From positions 1 through 64,000 of the forward strand of contig NZ_ALCA01000111.1 in NCBI RefSeq assembly GCF_000278725.1: a DNA stretch of 64,000 nt, given 5' to 3'. This DNA is from Actinomyces sp. ICM47. Lineage in GTDB: Bacteria > Actinomycetota > Actinomycetes > Actinomycetales > Actinomycetaceae. Position numbers and translations under genes: made by a program. The notes beneath the pieces are model-generated. The model did no database searches. It worked only from the letters and a program-made list of their open reading frames with translations, and was not told where the DNA came from. Of the stretch, positions 45,053 to 54,125 are shown in pieces (within the stretch, counting starts at the first letter, position 1; each line of letters opens with the position of its first letter).

Positions 45053-45633
45053 GCACCATGACGGAGCCGGGCACGCACCCCGAACCGTTGCCCACCGAGG
45101 ACGCCCGCGAACTCGCGGGCGTCCCGGACGGCTTCGGTCGTTTCTGGACCCCGTACCGGATGGCCTACATCCACGGAGAAGGCAAACCAGCCGATGCGAG
45201 CGACAGGACCTGCCCGTTCTGCAGTGCGCCGGGCAAGGCCGACGATGAGGGACTCATCGTTCACCGAGGGGCCACCTGCTTTGTGCTCATGAACCTGTTC
45301 CCCTACAACTCAGGCCACCTGCTGGTGTGCCCGTACCGTCACGTTTCCGACTACACGGAGCTGACCGACGCCGAGCGCGTGGAGCTGGGAGATCTGACGG
45401 CCACCGCCATGCGGGTCAGCCGCGAGGTGGCCGGACCCCACGGCTTCAACCTGGGCATGAACCAGGGCGAGGTCGCGGGTGCAGGCATTGCCGCTCACCT
45501 TCACCAGCACATCGTGCCCCGGTGGGCGGGGGATGCGAACTTCCTCCCCATCATCGCGCGCACGAAGGCTGTGCCTGAACTACTTGAGGACGCGCGCGCC
45601 CGGCTTGCCGCCGCCTGGCCGAAGGAGGGCTGA
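45049..45633 (+). CDS. HIT-family phosphorylase/hydrolase
   Basis: 194-residue histidine-triad protein acting on a nucleotide anhydride. The catalytic HxHxHxx motif appears as [10 protein letters not shown]; the CPFCSA Cys pair near residue 53 is typical of the Ap4A phosphorylase branch found in actinobacteria. GTG start overlaps thrS by four bases; an ATG at 45058 is an alternative. Followed by the PIP synthase gene with a one-base overlap. The position between thrS and pgsA is conserved in actinobacteria. Confidence 0.88.
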   Translation: MSTMTEPGTHPEPLPTEDARELAGVPDGFGRFWTPYRMAYIHGEGKPADASDRTCPFCSAPGKADDEGLIVHRGATCFVLMNLFPYNSGHLLVCPYRHVSDYTELTDAERVELGDLTATAMRVSREVAGPHGFNLGMNQGEVAGAGIAAHLHQHIVPRWAGDANFLPIIARTKAVPELLEDARARLAAAWPKEG

Positions 45634-46259
45634 TGCTCGGCAACCACGGACGATCGATCACCAAGGCCGTGTTCACGCCCCTGGCTCGCGTGCTCGCGCG
45701 CATGGGCGTGACCCCGAACATGGTGACGGTGGCTGGGACGGTCGCGTCCGTGGCCGTCGCGGTCATCTGTATCCCGCGGGGCTGGATCTGGCAGGGAGGC
45801 ATCGCCCTGGCGGTCGTGATGTTCGGCGATTCGGTCGACGGAACGCTGGCGCGTATGACGACCGGCGGAACGCGCTTCGGTGCCTTCCTGGATTCGACGC
45901 TTGACCGGCTCGCCGACGGCGCGGTCTTCGGATCGTTGACTGCTTTCGCGGTCTTCCGCATGGCTGATTCCCCTGTGCGTACATGGGTGATCATCGCGGG
46001 CATCTGCTCGATCATCGGTGCGGCTGCTGTGCCCTATGCGCGCGCACGCGCGGAATCGGTCGGTGTCGTCGCCAAACTCGGCATCGCTGAGCGCACGGAT
46101 CGCCTGATCGTTGGTATGGGGTCGGCGATGATCATGAGCCTCGGGGCGCCCGAGTGGGTGCTGGCCGTCGGCCTGACCTGGGTGGCGTTCGCATCCTTCG
46201 TGACCGTCTGCCAGCGCATCTGGTTCACTGCGCGTCACATCGACGAGGGAGCCTCGTGA
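45633..46259 (+). CDS. pgsA: Phosphatidylinositol phosphate synthase (CDP-alcohol phosphotransferase)
   Basis: 208-residue membrane enzyme transferring a phosphatidyl group from CDP-diacylglycerol to inositol-phosphate. The family motif D-x2-DG-x2-AR-x8-G-x3-D-x3-D reads GDSVDGTLARMTTGG followed by GAFLDSTLDRLAD. Six hydrophobic helices predicted. The inositol-phosphate assignment is by operon context with the PIM acyltransferase and mannosyltransferase. One-base overlap with the HIT gene and four-base overlap (GTGA) with the next. Confidence 0.9.
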   Translation: MLGNHGRSITKAVFTPLARVLARMGVTPNMVTVAGTVASVAVAVICIPRGWIWQGGIALAVVMFGDSVDGTLARMTTGGTRFGAFLDSTLDRLADGAVFGSLTAFAVFRMADSPVRTWVIIAGICSIIGAAAVPYARARAESVGVVAKLGIAERTDRLIVGMGSAMIMSLGAPEWVLAVGLTWVAFASFVTVCQRIWFTARHIDEGAS

Positions 46260-47182
46260 CCTTTTCCCTCCTGTCCGTAGCTTTCACTGTTGCTCCCCGC
46301 CTTCCGCTCGGCCTCGTCATGCGCGCGGCCCATGTCGGAGCTGGGATCGCGGCGCGGCGTGGGGGAGCGTCCATCGCACGTCTGCGTGCCAATGTGGCTC
46401 GGCTCACTGGTAGCGAGCCAACGGAGGAACTGGTCGTTGCCGCTGTTCGCTCGCATATTCGCAACTACGCCGAGGAACTCATGCTCGGTTCGCGACGTGG
46501 GGCACCGCTGGCAGAGGGCATCACTTTCGAAGGCTTCGGGGAACTCGTCGCAGCCAGCGTCGACGGCCCGGTCGTTCTGGCCCTGGGACACTCGGGCAGT
46601 TGGGATCGCGCGGGAGCATGGGTGTGTGCGAACGGGCGACCAATCGTCACGGTGGCTGAGAAGGTTGAGCCGCGTTCGCTGTTCCAGCGTTTCGTTGCCC
46701 TGCGCGAGGGTTTGGGAATGGAAGTCATCGGCGTCGGCAAGGGTGACTCGGTGTTCGCTACCCTCGTCGAGCGCGTACGCGGACGCAGTGTCATTGTGCC
46801 CCTCCTGGCCGACCGGGATATTTCCGGCTCTGGCATCGAAGTGGACCTAGGCACGCGACGCGCGCTCGTCGCAGCCGGCCCCGCAGCCCTCGCTCTGAAG
46901 CTGGAACGCCCACTCTTCGCGGCGTGCATTACCTACGAGAACGAGTCGCCGACGGGGGCGGACGTTCGCGTGCGCTGCGTGGGTCCTATCGCCGTCCCAG
47001 CCGACCTTGCCCCCGGTGTCAACCGCGTGGAGGCGCTGACACAGGCGTGGGTCAGCGCGTTCGCCGCGATGATGGCGGATAAACCCGAAGACTGGCACAT
47101 GATGCAGCGGGTGTTCATCGACGACTTGGACCCCCAGCGCCTAGCCCGTGCCCGGGCCGAGCACGAGAGGAAGAATCGATGA
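46256..47182 (+). CDS. Phosphatidylinositol mannoside acyltransferase
   Basis: 308-residue LpxL/HtrB-type acyltransferase adding an acyl chain to a PIM. HxxxxD motif: GHSGSWDRAG near residues 114-119; a second conserved run, VPLLADRDISGSGIEVDL, lies near 181-198. A GTG overlapping the pgsA stop (GTGA) sets the start; the longer frame is out of family. Membrane-associated on the cytoplasmic face. Homologous in place to the mycobacterial acyltransferase between pgsA1 and pimA. Confidence 0.88.
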   Translation: MTFSLLSVAFTVAPRLPLGLVMRAAHVGAGIAARRGGASIARLRANVARLTGSEPTEELVVAAVRSHIRNYAEELMLGSRRGAPLAEGITFEGFGELVAASVDGPVVLALGHSGSWDRAGAWVCANGRPIVTVAEKVEPRSLFQRFVALREGLGMEVIGVGKGDSVFATLVERVRGRSVIVPLLADRDISGSGIEVDLGTRRALVAAGPAALALKLERPLFAACITYENESPTGADVRVRCVGPIAVPADLAPGVNRVEALTQAWVSAFAAMMADKPEDWHMMQRVFIDDLDPQRLARARAEHERKNR

Positions 47183-48360
47183 AGATCGGGATCGTGAACC
47201 CCTATTCGTGGGACGTGCCCGGGGGAGTGGGTTTCCACATTCGCGACCTTGCGCTCAAACTCCGCTCACGCGGCCACGACGTGCGCGTCCTGACGCCGTC
47301 AACGTCACGTGACCTGCCCGAGTGGATCACATCCGCAGGCTCCTCGGTGTCGGTTCCCTTCAACGGTTCTGTTGCCAACATTTCGGTCAAGCCAACGACG
47401 ATGACGCGCACGCGGCGCTGGCTGGAGGAGAACAACTTTGACGTTGTCCACGTGCACGAACCCGTTGTGCCGTCGGTGTCGATGGCTGCGGCGATGATCT
47501 CGCGCGCCCCGCTGGTCGGCACGTTCCACGCGGCGCTCGGTCGTTCGGTTTCCCGCGCCATTGCCTCGGCCCCGATGAGGCTTTACATGGAGCGCATTGG
47601 TGTGCGCATCGCCGTGTCCGAGGAAGCGCGACGCACTCTCATCGAACACCACGGTGGTGACGCGGTCATCATCCCGAATGGCGTGGAGACCGCCTCGTTC
47701 CGCACAGCGACGCCCCTTCCTCAGTGGGCCGCCACCGAGGAGAGTCCTGTCGTCGTGTTCCTTGGGCGTCTCGACGAACCGCGTAAGGGACTAAGCATCT
47801 TCGCCGGAGCAATCGAAACTGTCCTCGAGCGCTTCCCGGGTACGCGTTTCCTGATCGCTGGCCGGGGAGACGCCCCCGATTGTCGCGAGGCCGTGGCTCG
47901 TTTCGGCGAATCAGTGTCCTTCCTGGGCGGCATTAGCGACGAGGAGAAGGAATCCCTGTTGGCGGGCGCGAGCGTCTACGTCGCTCCGCAGACGGGAGGC
48001 GAGTCCTTCGGCATCGTTCTGGTCGAGGCGATGGCCGCGCGCACCGCAGTTGTTGCCTCCGACATTCCGGCCTTTTGCGCGGTCCTGGAGGATGGGCGCG
48101 CGGGTGCCCTCTTCGAGACGGGCAGCTCCGAAGCCTTGGCGGCTACCCTCATTGACCTGCTGGGGGATCCGGCGCGGCTCGACGCGCTGGCCGACGCCGG
48201 CCAGCGCTCATCGGTTCAATACGATTGGGAGGTCGTCGCAGACAAGGTTTTCGAGGTATACAAACTGGCCATCGACATGGGTAGTCCCGCCACCTCCGGT
48301 CCGCGCCGGACGCGTCATCTGTTCCGTCGTCGTAAAAAGCGAGGAGAATCGCTGTCGTGA
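47179..48360 (+). CDS. pimA: Phosphatidyl-myo-inositol mannosyltransferase (GT4)
   Basis: 393-residue GT4 glycosyltransferase, first mannosyl transfer to phosphatidylinositol. NPYSWDVPGGVGFHIRDLA at the N terminus, acceptor-side VHVHEPVVPS, VVFLGRLDEPRKGL (donor domain start) and the EX7E nucleotide-sugar motif near VYVAPQTGGESFGIVLVEAM. Overlaps the acyltransferase by four bases (ATGA). C-terminal 25 residues are basic. GDP-mannose is the donor in this family. Confidence 0.9.
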   Translation: MKIGIVNPYSWDVPGGVGFHIRDLALKLRSRGHDVRVLTPSTSRDLPEWITSAGSSVSVPFNGSVANISVKPTTMTRTRRWLEENNFDVVHVHEPVVPSVSMAAAMISRAPLVGTFHAALGRSVSRAIASAPMRLYMERIGVRIAVSEEARRTLIEHHGGDAVIIPNGVETASFRTATPLPQWAATEESPVVVFLGRLDEPRKGLSIFAGAIETVLERFPGTRFLIAGRGDAPDCREAVARFGESVSFLGGISDEEKESLLAGASVYVAPQTGGESFGIVLVEAMAARTAVVASDIPAFCAVLEDGRAGALFETGSSEALAATLIDLLGDPARLDALADAGQRSSVQYDWEVVADKVFEVYKLAIDMGSPATSGPRRTRHLFRRRKKRGESLS

Positions 48361-48980
48361 TCTCACTGTCCGCTTGGGTTCTTGTCGCCATTGTCCTCGT
48401 CGTCGTCGCGCTCGCAATCAGCGTCGGAGCAGCGATCAGTCGGGCACGCAGGCTCGACCGTCTGCACCAGCGCATTATCGCCTCGCGTGAAGCGCTCTCA
48501 CGTCTGCTGCTGCGCCGTGCCTCCGAGGCCTCACTCCTGGCACAGACTGCTCCTTTCAATGGGGGAGGGGCCGAGGTTATGCGTGACGTCGCGCGCGCCT
48601 CCATCCACGACGACGGTGACCAGCTAACGACCGATGGCCTCGACCGACGAACCACGGCCTCGCGTAGGGGTGATCGTGTGGAGGTCGCGGCACGGTTGGA
48701 GCGAGCGTCGGCGCTGTCACGCGCCATCCGTGACACACTCACTCCTGAGGTACGTTGCTCAATAACCTCGGATCCGCAGGCCGCCGCTCGCCTCGAGGCT
48801 CTCGACGCGACCTGCTACCGCATCGAATTGACGCGAAATGTGCACAACGTTGACGTCGCGGGGGTTCGGGCCCTGCGTTCCGCACGAATGGTAAAGTTGC
48901 TCAGGCTCGCTGGGCGCGCTCCGATACCGGAACCCATCGACTTTGACGACGATACTCACATTGGCGGACGAGGATACTGA
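48357..48980 (+). CDS. Single-pass membrane protein after pimA
   Basis: 207 residues: one N-terminal membrane helix (about 5-28), then a cytoplasmic Arg/Ala-rich helical region (SRARRLDRLHQRIIASREAL) that may form a coiled coil, and a Tyr-ending tail. Overlaps pimA by four bases (GTGA) and sits one base before the PrsW gene. A membrane protein occupies this place in mycobacterial PIM operons as well. I cannot assign an activity. Confidence 0.75.
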   Translation: MISLSAWVLVAIVLVVVALAISVGAAISRARRLDRLHQRIIASREALSRLLLRRASEASLLAQTAPFNGGGAEVMRDVARASIHDDGDQLTTDGLDRRTTASRRGDRVEVAARLERASALSRAIRDTLTPEVRCSITSDPQAAARLEALDATCYRIELTRNVHNVDVAGVRALRSARMVKLLRLAGRAPIPEPIDFDDDTHIGGRGY

Positions 48981-48981
48981 T

Positions 48982-50280
48982 ATGCGACGCGCCCATTGGG
49001 GAGGGCCGGGCGAAGACTACCGGCTCAAGAAGCTCAGTGCCACCGCCATCGGTGAGGCCAGCAGCATTGGGTCGCCCGCCCCCGACGAAGCTGCTCCCGT
49101 GTGGCAGACACCGAAGGCTCAGCATTCCTTCCCCTGGCTTGAAATCGTCCTGACCGCTGCCGGGATTATCGGCCTGATCGGCCTCACCGTTTTCTTCCTT
49201 TCGCCGGTGGCATCGAGCTATCTGGCGCTCGTGAAAACTACTCTGCTTGCTCTCATTCCCCTGGGGATCGTCCTCGCGTTCCTGCACCGCCTGGACCGGT
49301 GGGCCCCCGAGCCATGGAAAACCAAGGTCGCAGTGTTTTTGTGGGGCGCGGGCATCGCAACACTTTCCTCTGGCATCGTGAATACCGCGCTGGGCAAGAA
49401 CCTAGACTATTCACTCGGCAACTTTGATACGGCGAACGCTCTGTCCACAACCTTCGTTGCTCCCCTCGTCGAGGAGACCCTCAAAGCCATCGGCGTAATC
49501 ATCGTCGTCGTCGTTCGTCGCACCAACATCAACTCCGTCCTCGATGGTGCCATCTACGGGGGATTGTCAGCAGCCGGCTTCATGTTCACGGAAGACATCC
49601 TCTACTACCTGCGCGGAGAACCAGAGGGAACGGCGCACCTTCTGTGGCTGGTCGCTCTGCGCGGCCTGATGAGTCCGTTCTTGCACGTGATGGCAACATC
49701 TATGACCGGAATCGGTTTGGCTCTGGCCCTGCTCTCGTTCAAGAACGGATGGATGAGGGCTGGCATCGTCACGATCTTTTGGGTGTGCGCCATGCTCATC
49801 CATCTGACATGGAATGGCAGCGCAGCATATTTCGGCGACCGGGGATTCTATACCATGTACGGTGTCATCTATGTACCCGGCTTCATCCTGTGGGCGCTCC
49901 TGCTGCTGAGAGCAACGCGCCAGCAACGAGCGAAAATCCGCAAGGGCTTGGTCCCCTACGTACGCACCGGATGGGTACTCCCCGGCGAGGTGACGATGGC
50001 CACAGATAAGCGCGTGCAGAAGGCCTCCATCAAGTGGTCAACGCGAGGTGGGCGCGATGCAACCCGCGCGATGCGTTCCTTCCTGGCAAACCTGGCTTCT
50101 CTCGGACTTGACCAGTGCATCATGGCTCAGCACGGACCCGACCCAGCGCGTATCGATGCTGACCGCCAGAAACTTGCGACGGTAGTGGAGAATCGAAGGG
50201 AATTCCTTCGCCTAACCTCCATCGCCGATCAACAAAATGTTGTCTCCCAAGCCGTGACCGCACGCACGCGGAACGCCTGA
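48982..50280 (+). CDS. PrsW-family intramembrane metalloprotease, copy 1
   Basis: 432-residue polytopic protein of the PrsW/CPBP glutamic-type protease superfamily. Family motifs in order: PLVEETLKAIGVI (E-E-x-x-K), FMFTEDILYYL (F-x-x-E-D), PFLHVMATSMTG and HLTWNG (His). Seven or eight membrane helices from about residue 45; a C-terminal cytoplasmic segment of about 110 residues. B. subtilis PrsW cleaves the anti-sigma factor RsiW; the substrate here is unknown and no anti-sigma gene is in the window. Start at ATG 48982 with GAGG nine bases upstream. First of three consecutive PrsW genes. Confidence 0.85.
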   Translation: MRRAHWGGPGEDYRLKKLSATAIGEASSIGSPAPDEAAPVWQTPKAQHSFPWLEIVLTAAGIIGLIGLTVFFLSPVASSYLALVKTTLLALIPLGIVLAFLHRLDRWAPEPWKTKVAVFLWGAGIATLSSGIVNTALGKNLDYSLGNFDTANALSTTFVAPLVEETLKAIGVIIVVVVRRTNINSVLDGAIYGGLSAAGFMFTEDILYYLRGEPEGTAHLLWLVALRGLMSPFLHVMATSMTGIGLALALLSFKNGWMRAGIVTIFWVCAMLIHLTWNGSAAYFGDRGFYTMYGVIYVPGFILWALLLLRATRQQRAKIRKGLVPYVRTGWVLPGEVTMATDKRVQKASIKWSTRGGRDATRAMRSFLANLASLGLDQCIMAQHGPDPARIDADRQKLATVVENRREFLRLTSIADQQNVVSQAVTARTRNA

Positions 50281-50297
50281 GTACGGAAGGACTGATC

Positions 50298-52658
50298 GTG
50301 ACAGAATCCCGAGAGACAGACCAAGGATCGGCTGCTCAGCACGAATCCCCCGACTCGCAGGTCGCTTTGTCAGCCTCGGCTGCCCAGCGCTTCGCCGAAA
50401 GCGCCGTGACTCCGCTGTCGGAGCGTAGGCGTCCAAGCGCAGGCGACCTTGGCCACAACGTTGGCCTTAAGCGTACGGGTGCAGGCAAAGCGACGTCGGT
50501 GCCCGGCGGCGGTGGAGTTCCTTCCGCTCCTCAATCCCCGGCTGTCGATCAGCAGGCGACGACGGTGATGCCGCAGCGTCCTGATCCGTTGCCGCGTCGT
50601 TCGGTTGCGGATTCGGAGGCGACGACAGTCATGCCGCAGCGTCCTGATCCGTTGCCGCGTCGTTCGGTTGCGGATTCGGAGGCAACGACAGTCATGCCGC
50701 AGAACCCGACTGCCGCTTCGGGACGCTCTGGTGCGTTCCTGCCCGAGACGACGGTCATGCCGCAGCGTCCTGATCCGTTGCCGCGTCGTTCGGTTGCGGA
50801 TTCGGAGGCGACGACAGTCATGCCGCAGAACCCTGAAATCCGACCGCAGCGCCCGGCTGGTGGTCCGCAGGGCCCGATGGGTATGGGGCCGCGTCCGGTT
50901 GGTGGTCCGCAGGGCCCGATGGGTATGGGGCCGCGTCCGGTTGGTGGTCCGCAGGGCCCGATGGGTATGGGGCCGCGTCCGGTTGGTGGTCCGCAGGCTC
51001 CGATGGGTATGGGGCCGCGTCCGGTCGGTGGTCCGCAGGGCCCCTTTGCGGGTGGCCAAGCCCCGGCCTCGTCCCCTGTGGGAGCCGCCCGGAGTCTTCC
51101 CTTCGGGGAGCCTCTCCCGCAGCATCCGGGGCAGACACGTGAATCTCCCGTCGGCACACAGACAACCACTGCAGATGAATCTACGAAGGCCCCGTCCTCC
51201 GTACACACGGATCGCAGTATTCCTCTCGGCGAAACAGGGCCGCAGTGGCCCGAGGATGCTCCGAATACCCCGTCCGCACCCACAATAACGCAGGAATCTG
51301 CCACCGATGCGACGAAGGAATCCGGCCCCGAGACACCCTCCAACCCGACGCCGCGCACGTCGCCGAGCAGTGGATCGAACACCCCGGTCTCTTCGCCCTC
51401 CACGGGCGCTGCCGGTGAGGGACAATTCAGCCCCAGGTTCCAGGCCTTTGTCGAGTCCGGCCCCTCGATGCCGGGGCCGAAGACTGCCCAGTATCCGACG
51501 CTCGCGCCCCGTACCGCCCAGGTGTGGTCGGTGCCCAAGCCGAAGAAAAAACCCCTGCCGATCTTTGAGTCGGTTGTCGCTGGTGCGGGAGCAGCGCTCA
51601 TGCTCGTCGGTGTGCTGGGTTTCCTTCAGGCCAGTGGCCCGATTTTGACGGTCTTCATCGCTATCTTGTGCATCGTTCCTCTCGCTATCGTCGTCTCGGT
51701 GCTTCTGTTCATCGACCGCTTCGAACCTGAACCCCTGGGGATGAAGCTTGCCGCGCTGGCGTGGGGCGGCGGTGTGTCCATTTTCTTCGGAATCATGGGA
51801 AATGAATATGTTCAGTATTCCGTCACTGAACAAACGGGTGACGAAGTCCAAGGAATGATTTTCTCCGTCGTTGTCGGTGCGCCGGTGGTCGAAGAACTTT
51901 TGAAGGGTCTTGGCGTTCTCGTTATCGTGTGGGCTCGTCGTACCCACATTTCATCTGCCATCGATGGCCTCGTCTACGCTGGCTTTGCAGCCTGCGGATT
52001 CCTGGTTGTCGAGGACTTTACCTACTTTGTGAGAGCAGTTTTGACGGACGGTGACCTCGGGCAGACGTTCTTCCAACGTGTCGTTATGGGTGTTTTCGGA
52101 CACGTCATGTACACGAGCTGCATGGGGTGGGCGACGGGGTGGGCGGTCACACGCGCCCGCTCGGCTGCCGCCGGATGCGGAGCTGTGGCCCTCGGCTGGT
52201 TCACGGGTATGCTCCTGCACGCGACGTGGAACGGCACTGCCGTCCTGTCTGGGGGTGACGATGAACTGTTCGACACCTTCTACATCTTCATCCACGTCCC
52301 GTTGTTCCTCCTGTGGTTCCTGTTCATCGCGCTGGCGATGAAGCGCGAACGACGCGACGCCGCAGCGGGCCTCATGCCCTACGTGGCGCAGGGGTGGATC
52401 GTCCCCAGTGAGATCCAGATGGTGTGCGATCCTCGCTCACGTCGTGCCGCCCTGGCCTGGGCGTCCAACGGTGGGCCGTTGGCGAAGAAGGCAATGAAGC
52501 AGTTCATGTACGCGCTCGCCACACTCGGCCTGCACCAGGTCGTCATGAAGAATCGTGGTCCCGAGCAGGCGCGCATCGAAGAATCGAGAGAACTCGCGAA
52601 GGAAGCAACCTCACAACGCAAGATCTTCATGAAGCTCACAGGTATGCGACGATTCTGA
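50298..52658 (+). CDS. PrsW-family protease with long repeat-rich N-terminal extension, copy 2
   Basis: 786 residues. N-terminal about 410 residues are disordered and repetitive: five TTVMPQ units (three as TTVMPQRPDPLPRRSVADSE) at about residues 92-190, then four GPMGMGPRPVG units at about 188-250, then Ser/Thr/Pro-rich sequence. The membrane protease domain follows from about residue 415 with VVEELLKGLGVLV, FLVVEDFTYFV, GHVMYTSCMG and HATWNG. ATG or GTG near 50298 with a modest ribosome binding site, 17 bases after copy 1. Extension of this kind may bind phospho-readers or cell-wall factors; inference only. Confidence 0.85.
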   Translation: MTESRETDQGSAAQHESPDSQVALSASAAQRFAESAVTPLSERRRPSAGDLGHNVGLKRTGAGKATSVPGGGGVPSAPQSPAVDQQATTVMPQRPDPLPRRSVADSEATTVMPQRPDPLPRRSVADSEATTVMPQNPTAASGRSGAFLPETTVMPQRPDPLPRRSVADSEATTVMPQNPEIRPQRPAGGPQGPMGMGPRPVGGPQGPMGMGPRPVGGPQGPMGMGPRPVGGPQAPMGMGPRPVGGPQGPFAGGQAPASSPVGAARSLPFGEPLPQHPGQTRESPVGTQTTTADESTKAPSSVHTDRSIPLGETGPQWPEDAPNTPSAPTITQESATDATKESGPETPSNPTPRTSPSSGSNTPVSSPSTGAAGEGQFSPRFQAFVESGPSMPGPKTAQYPTLAPRTAQVWSVPKPKKKPLPIFESVVAGAGAALMLVGVLGFLQASGPILTVFIAILCIVPLAIVVSVLLFIDRFEPEPLGMKLAALAWGGGVSIFFGIMGNEYVQYSVTEQTGDEVQGMIFSVVVGAPVVEELLKGLGVLVIVWARRTHISSAIDGLVYAGFAACGFLVVEDFTYFVRAVLTDGDLGQTFFQRVVMGVFGHVMYTSCMGWATGWAVTRARSAAAGCGAVALGWFTGMLLHATWNGTAVLSGGDDELFDTFYIFIHVPLFLLWFLFIALAMKRERRDAAAGLMPYVAQGWIVPSEIQMVCDPRSRRAALAWASNGGPLAKKAMKQFMYALATLGLHQVVMKNRGPEQARIEESRELAKEATSQRKIFMKLTGMRRF
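50560..51045 (+). repeat. Two in-frame tandem repeat blocks in the second PrsW gene
   Basis: Block one: units of about 63 bp encoding TTVMPQRPDPLPRRSVADSE, some truncated or altered. Block two: 42-bp units (four, 50862-51040) encoding GPQGPMGMGPRPVG. Near-identical units favour length change by recombination. Confidence 0.8.
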
Positions 52659-52746
52659 CGTGCCGCATCATGGCCGCTTCACCGGCTCCTCACAGAGGAT
52701 GCACAGGAGGAGTGGCCATGATTGCGCCGACAGAAAGGAAACATAC

Positions 52747-53595
52747 GTGACTAATGCTCAACATGTCCGTGCCTCGTCTCGGACTCTCACCGTGTGCTCG
52801 GTCATCCTGATCATCGTCGGGATCCCGACGATGGCCCACGAAGTGATCGGTGCGATTTATGGTGTCACCACCTCTACGGCGGCGCTAGCTGTGAGTGCCT
52901 CGTGCGTGAGCGCGTTCGTCGGCCTCGTCTTTTTCGTGTGGCTAGCGCGATTCGCTCCATCGGTTCTGTCGTGGATTGCGGCATTCATGTGGGGGACTGG
53001 AGGTGCGCTCATCATTGCCGGCATCGGCAACGGCGTGACCGACGCTGCCGTTCAATCGACGTCGCTAGGCGGGGAGACCACGGATGTCATGACGTCAGTC
53101 GTGAGCGGACCACTCATTGAGGAAACCGCGAAGGGTATCGGTGCACTCATGTTGATCCTTGCAGCCCGCAGGGCTCTGCGGCACCCCGCTCAGGGGGCTG
53201 TTCTGGGTGGACTCGTCGGTCTCGGCTTCGCGTGGGGTGAAGACATTGGCTACTACGTGAGCGCGCTTGAAGACGGCACGGGTGGACTGGGGCAAGCCTT
53301 CCTGATCCGTGGGGTGCTGGGTGGCTTTGGGCATGCGATCTACACCGGAGTCTTCGCCTACTTCCTGGCTTGGGCGCTCCTGCGCGCGAGAAACGCGTTC
53401 GTCGAAATTCTTGCGGTGTGTGGTGGTTTTGTAGGTGCCGTGCTCCTGCACGCGCAGGCGAACGGAGTGGGCTTCCTTGCGCCCGAGGACTCGTGGAACC
53501 TCACCTACGGTGCGATCGAGTTGCCGGTGACAGCAGTGGCGATCGCGCTCCTCGTCTGGGGAGTGCGTCGTCGTCGCGCTACGCTGGAGGCATGA
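52747..53595 (+). CDS. PrsW-family intramembrane metalloprotease, copy 3
   Basis: 282-residue compact member with motifs PLIEETAKGIGAL, FAWGEDIGYYV, GFGHAIYTGVF and HAQANG, the last retaining the His but not the usual HxTWN form. Start at GTG 52747 because AAAGGA lies seven bases upstream; the frame is open 29 codons further. About eight membrane helices. Overlaps the NUDIX gene by four bases (ATGA), so the operon runs from thrS or a nearer promoter to the NUDIX gene. Divergence from copies 1 and 2 is considerable. Confidence 0.82.
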   Translation: MTNAQHVRASSRTLTVCSVILIIVGIPTMAHEVIGAIYGVTTSTAALAVSASCVSAFVGLVFFVWLARFAPSVLSWIAAFMWGTGGALIIAGIGNGVTDAAVQSTSLGGETTDVMTSVVSGPLIEETAKGIGALMLILAARRALRHPAQGAVLGGLVGLGFAWGEDIGYYVSALEDGTGGLGQAFLIRGVLGGFGHAIYTGVFAYFLAWALLRARNAFVEILAVCGGFVGAVLLHAQANGVGFLAPEDSWNLTYGAIELPVTAVAIALLVWGVRRRRATLEA

Positions 53596-54119
53596 GCGCA
53601 CTCGACTGGCCTGTGGACGCGGACGGCTACCCCCATCGGGAGGCCGCCCGCGTCCTCCTTTTTGACGACGACGGACGCGTCTTGCTGGCCATGGGACACG
53701 ATGAGGATCAGCCCGAGCGTGCCTGGTGGTTCACGATCGGTGGTGGCATTGAGGAGGGGGAAGACCCCCGCGCAGCCGCCGTGCGCGAGGTGTTCGAAGA
53801 GACCGGAATTCGTCTGGAAGCATCCGATCTGGTCGGTCCCGTTCTCTACCGGACCGCTGAGTTCGATTTCCTGGCCGTCACCGCTCGCCAAGACGAGTGG
53901 TTCTTCATCGCGCACGCCCCTTCAACCACTCTCAGTCGGGATGGGTGGACCGAGCTGGAACGTTCCGTCATTGACACGCAACGCTGGTGGGATATCGACG
54001 AGGCCACGGCAACCATCGACGGGGAAATCTACCCCGCGCAGATCCTCGAGTTTGCGCGCGTCTGGAAAGACGGCTGGGACGGCCAGCTCATCGAGCTGAC
54101 CGACACCCGCGAACCCTAA
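53592..54119 (+). CDS. NUDIX hydrolase
   Basis: 175-residue NUDIX enzyme hydrolysing a nucleoside-diphosphate-linked compound. Complete NUDIX box: GGGIEEGEDPRAA followed by AVREVFEETGI. The ATG at 53592 overlaps the preceding stop (ATGA) and follows GGAGG closely; a longer in-frame opening overlaps the PrsW gene and is rejected. Substrate unknown. Convergent with serB, six bases apart, no terminator seen. Confidence 0.85.
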   Translation: MSALDWPVDADGYPHREAARVLLFDDDGRVLLAMGHDEDQPERAWWFTIGGGIEEGEDPRAAAVREVFEETGIRLEASDLVGPVLYRTAEFDFLAVTARQDEWFFIAHAPSTTLSRDGWTELERSVIDTQRWWDIDEATATIDGEIYPAQILEFARVWKDGWDGQLIELTDTREP

Positions 54120-54125
54120 GGCGAC

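Noticed and set aside
50370-51947. 525-residue Arg/His-rich minus-strand open frame
   Set aside because: Antisense of the repeats in the second PrsW gene; the plus-strand protein has a clear domain and operon context.
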